From: Acanthamoeba sp. SK_2022b
Taxonomy: Eukaryota > Discosea > Longamoebia > Acanthamoebidae
Assembly (NCBI GenBank): GCA_027943245.1
Contig: JANDJZ010000347.1
Coordinates: forward strand, 1 to 10,232
Direction: 5' to 3'
DNA: 10,232 bases
A program made the translations under genes and the position numbers. Positions 9,027-10,232 of the stretch are shown in pieces; positions within the stretch are counted from its first letter, which is position 1; each line of letters starts with the position of its first letter. Under the pieces are notes generated by a model. The model did no database searches. It saw only the letters and a list, made by a program, of their open reading frames with translations, and was not told the DNA's origin.

Positions 9027-9665
9027 GCCAGTAACTGATGCCTGTGCAGGCACTCGGTTGGTACTTTAGAGGCGTGCTGGAGAATCGCTCCACTGCGGGT
9101 CCTCCTCTTCCTCTTCGGCCCGAATGTGATGCAGCCGGGCGGCCGAGACCTCAATCTCGCCGCCCAAGGCAAAGTGCAAGAGCGCCAGGGCCGTCTGCCG
9201 CATGTCGCCCAGCGGTAGCCGAGAAGCCTCCTCCCCCGACTCGCAGGCCTGCGCTGGCCCGATGGGCAGACTCAAGCGATCGAGTAGAGCGCGCACGACC
9301 TCGCCACGGGAGACCTGCCCTGTCGACGTCGAAATGACCTGGAGGAGGGGCACTACGTGCCGCGCTACGTCGCGGGCTTGGCGAGCCTCTCCTGCCGACA
9401 GCACCTCAGAGAGCTCCTCGCCTCGGTTCCCCTCGTCCTCGTACTCGCCCTCCACCGCAACGCGCGCCTATGACCTCATCTTTAACCAGATGATAATAAT
9501 AATAAAATAACGGAGATCAATGCGAGATGGCACCTTCTTCTTTGGATGGGAGGATGACGCGGCGGCTTGCAGCTCCTTAAGTTTCTCGAGGGTGAGTGGC
9601 AGGGTGGCCCGCCCCTGGGCCGAACTCCTCTTCTTGTGACGTGCGGCTACTTCACCTTCGGACAT
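6098..9665 (-). CDS. STRIP1/2 (FAM40 / Far11) family protein, STRIPAK scaffold, about 14 exons
   Basis: STRIP proteins are cytoplasmic scaffolds of STRIPAK, joining PP2A-striatin to GCK kinases (yeast Far11, human STRIP1/2). Model exons: 9665-9534, 9467-9094, 8965-8897, 8835-8633, 8558-8464, 8362-8246, 8104-7889, 7743-7621, 7524-7297, 7214-7120, 7073-6854, 6765-6660, 6535-6429, 6319-6098. They total 768 residues, near human STRIP1 (about 840). Phases agree at every junction. Family blocks in order: EYEDEGNRGEELSEVLS; ADDADMRVYANLLLLLL; HPSYPIKKVLLLLWKSML then GLPPL; FYRAMLPRFRRVFIHLLNFL; EEIMVKAISGLLLLLLKH; FALVNFLRILQKLAKYNHHR; AILKRLLGFDNAW; FLGRKWRTSNMKVISEIY; MDDWL; REWNEVHYRR. These correspond to the N1221 region (about 50-330) and the DUF3402 region (about 400-768). 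Splice sites are firm from exon 8 onward, except that the 46-bp intron 7074-7119 is unusually short. Those at 8836-9093 and 8105-8245 are best guesses. ATG 9665 is the first in frame. Confidence 0.9.
8980..9023 (-). repeat. (CA)n microsatellite in STRIP intron 2
   Basis: A 44-bp TG tract on the plus strand is (CA)22 on the coding strand of the STRIP gene. It lies between the exon ending in EEEEEDPQ and the exon starting before AGAYEIYVE, in an intron modelled as 8966-9093. As in formin intron 2, the CA strand is the sense strand. Confidence 0.95.
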
Positions 9666-9769
9666 CTTGTTGCCGCGGTTGCGTAAATTCTTTGCTTTCT
9701 TTTTCAAGAGAGGGGAAAATGGGATTTCTGTGCTCAACCTCACTCTGTTCCTCCCCAAGATAGTTGTGA
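9666..9769 (-). promoter_or_regulatory. 5' flank of STRIP gene, squeezed against a retrotransposon fragment
   Basis: About 100 bp lie between the STRIP ATG (9663-9665) and the first recognisable LINE codons. On the minus strand the sequence runs through a purine-rich CTTGAAAAAGAAAGCAAAGAA stretch to CGCGGCAACAAG just before ATG. There is no TATA box, and no in-frame ATG up to the TTG near 9758. It probably contains the 5' UTR and core promoter; the exact LINE boundary within it is not visible. Confidence 0.35.
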
Positions 9770-10232
9770 GCTGGAGTTAGCGGAGGCACGGCATACATTG
9801 TACGAGAAGAACTGGTCTGCAAAACCACAATAATTAACGCAACCAAACCAAACGGTAAAAACCTAGCCAGAATCCACCAATTGGTCATCAACAACGCAGG
9901 GCGAGACATCAACATATACAACATATACGCCCCCTCTGGGAGTGAAGCCAAGAACAACCGATTTATATGCGAGCACATTAAAGACATAGTAGACAACACT
10001 AGCAACAAGACCCCATTAGCCCTGATAGGAGATTGGAACGCAACATTAGCGCTAGGCGATAAATGGACCAATTATGGATCCACACGCCGCCAAAAGCAAT
10101 ACAAAGCAATCTGAAACCTTATTGATACCAATAGGGTGAAGGATATACACCGACTATGCAACCCGGAATGTAACAAACACACATTTAAACAAATAAAGAA
10201 ACCTAAAGCGGGCAACACTGAGCCACGGATCA
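9770..10232 (+). mobile_element. Degraded LINE (non-LTR retrotransposon) endonuclease fragment
   Basis: The AP-like endonuclease (EEP fold) of LINE elements nicks target DNA for reverse transcription. One plus-strand frame from 9770 reads SGGTAYIVREELV, DINIYNIYAPSG, TPLALIGDWNATL and, past an in-frame TGA (10112-10114), NLIDTNRVKDIHRL and HTFKQIKKP to the window end. The NIYAP and GDWN blocks are characteristic of the domain; the N-terminal catalytic block expected before GGTA is absent, so the 5' end is missing or rearranged. The TGA sits where LINE endonucleases often have a Trp, so a TGG-to-TGA change is likely. It is AT-richer than the host genes, as expected of foreign or mobile DNA. 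The reverse transcriptase would lie beyond 10232, if present. This copy is probably inactive. Confidence 0.88.

Overview
The window looks like nuclear DNA of an amoeba, most likely Acanthamoeba. Three things point there. The protein genes are GC-rich and cut by many short GT-AG introns. Several introns carry CA/TG-rich runs. A complete 5S rRNA gene, on the minus strand, agrees closely with the Acanthamoeba 5S sequence as I remember it; I could not run an alignment.

Layout, left to right. (1) Positions 1-2956, plus strand: the 3' part of a formin gene, with proline-rich FH1, a complete FH2 spread over eight exons and an acidic, glutamine/glutamate-rich tail; its 5' end lies outside the window. 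(2) 3157-3278, minus strand: a 5S rRNA gene with its internal promoter and a T4 terminator, converging on the formin 3' end. (3) 3279-3959, minus strand: less GC-rich sequence with a protein-like but interrupted reading frame that I do not recognise. (4) 3960-5709, minus strand: a two-exon gene for a predicted secreted or cell-surface protein with a signal peptide, a beta-rich domain resembling bacterial 'choice-of-anchor' domains, and a long SPSNTP tandem repeat. (5) 5710-6097: spacer holding the probable promoter of that gene. (6) 6098-9665, minus strand: a gene of about 14 exons for a STRIP1/2 (FAM40, Far11) family protein, the scaffold of the STRIPAK PP2A phosphatase-kinase complex; this identification rests on several conserved blocks in the right order. 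(7) 9770-10232, plus strand: a degraded LINE-type retrotransposon endonuclease, head to head with the STRIP gene and only about 100 bp from its start codon.

The genes do not form an operon or a recognisable pathway. Formin (actin filament nucleation) and STRIP (phosphatase signalling, known in other organisms to affect cell shape and polarity) are ordinary eukaryotic housekeeping or regulatory genes. The least explained parts are the interrupted frame next to the 5S gene, the bacterial-like surface protein with its repeat, and the LINE fragment crowding the STRIP promoter. I found no convincing new multi-gene system.
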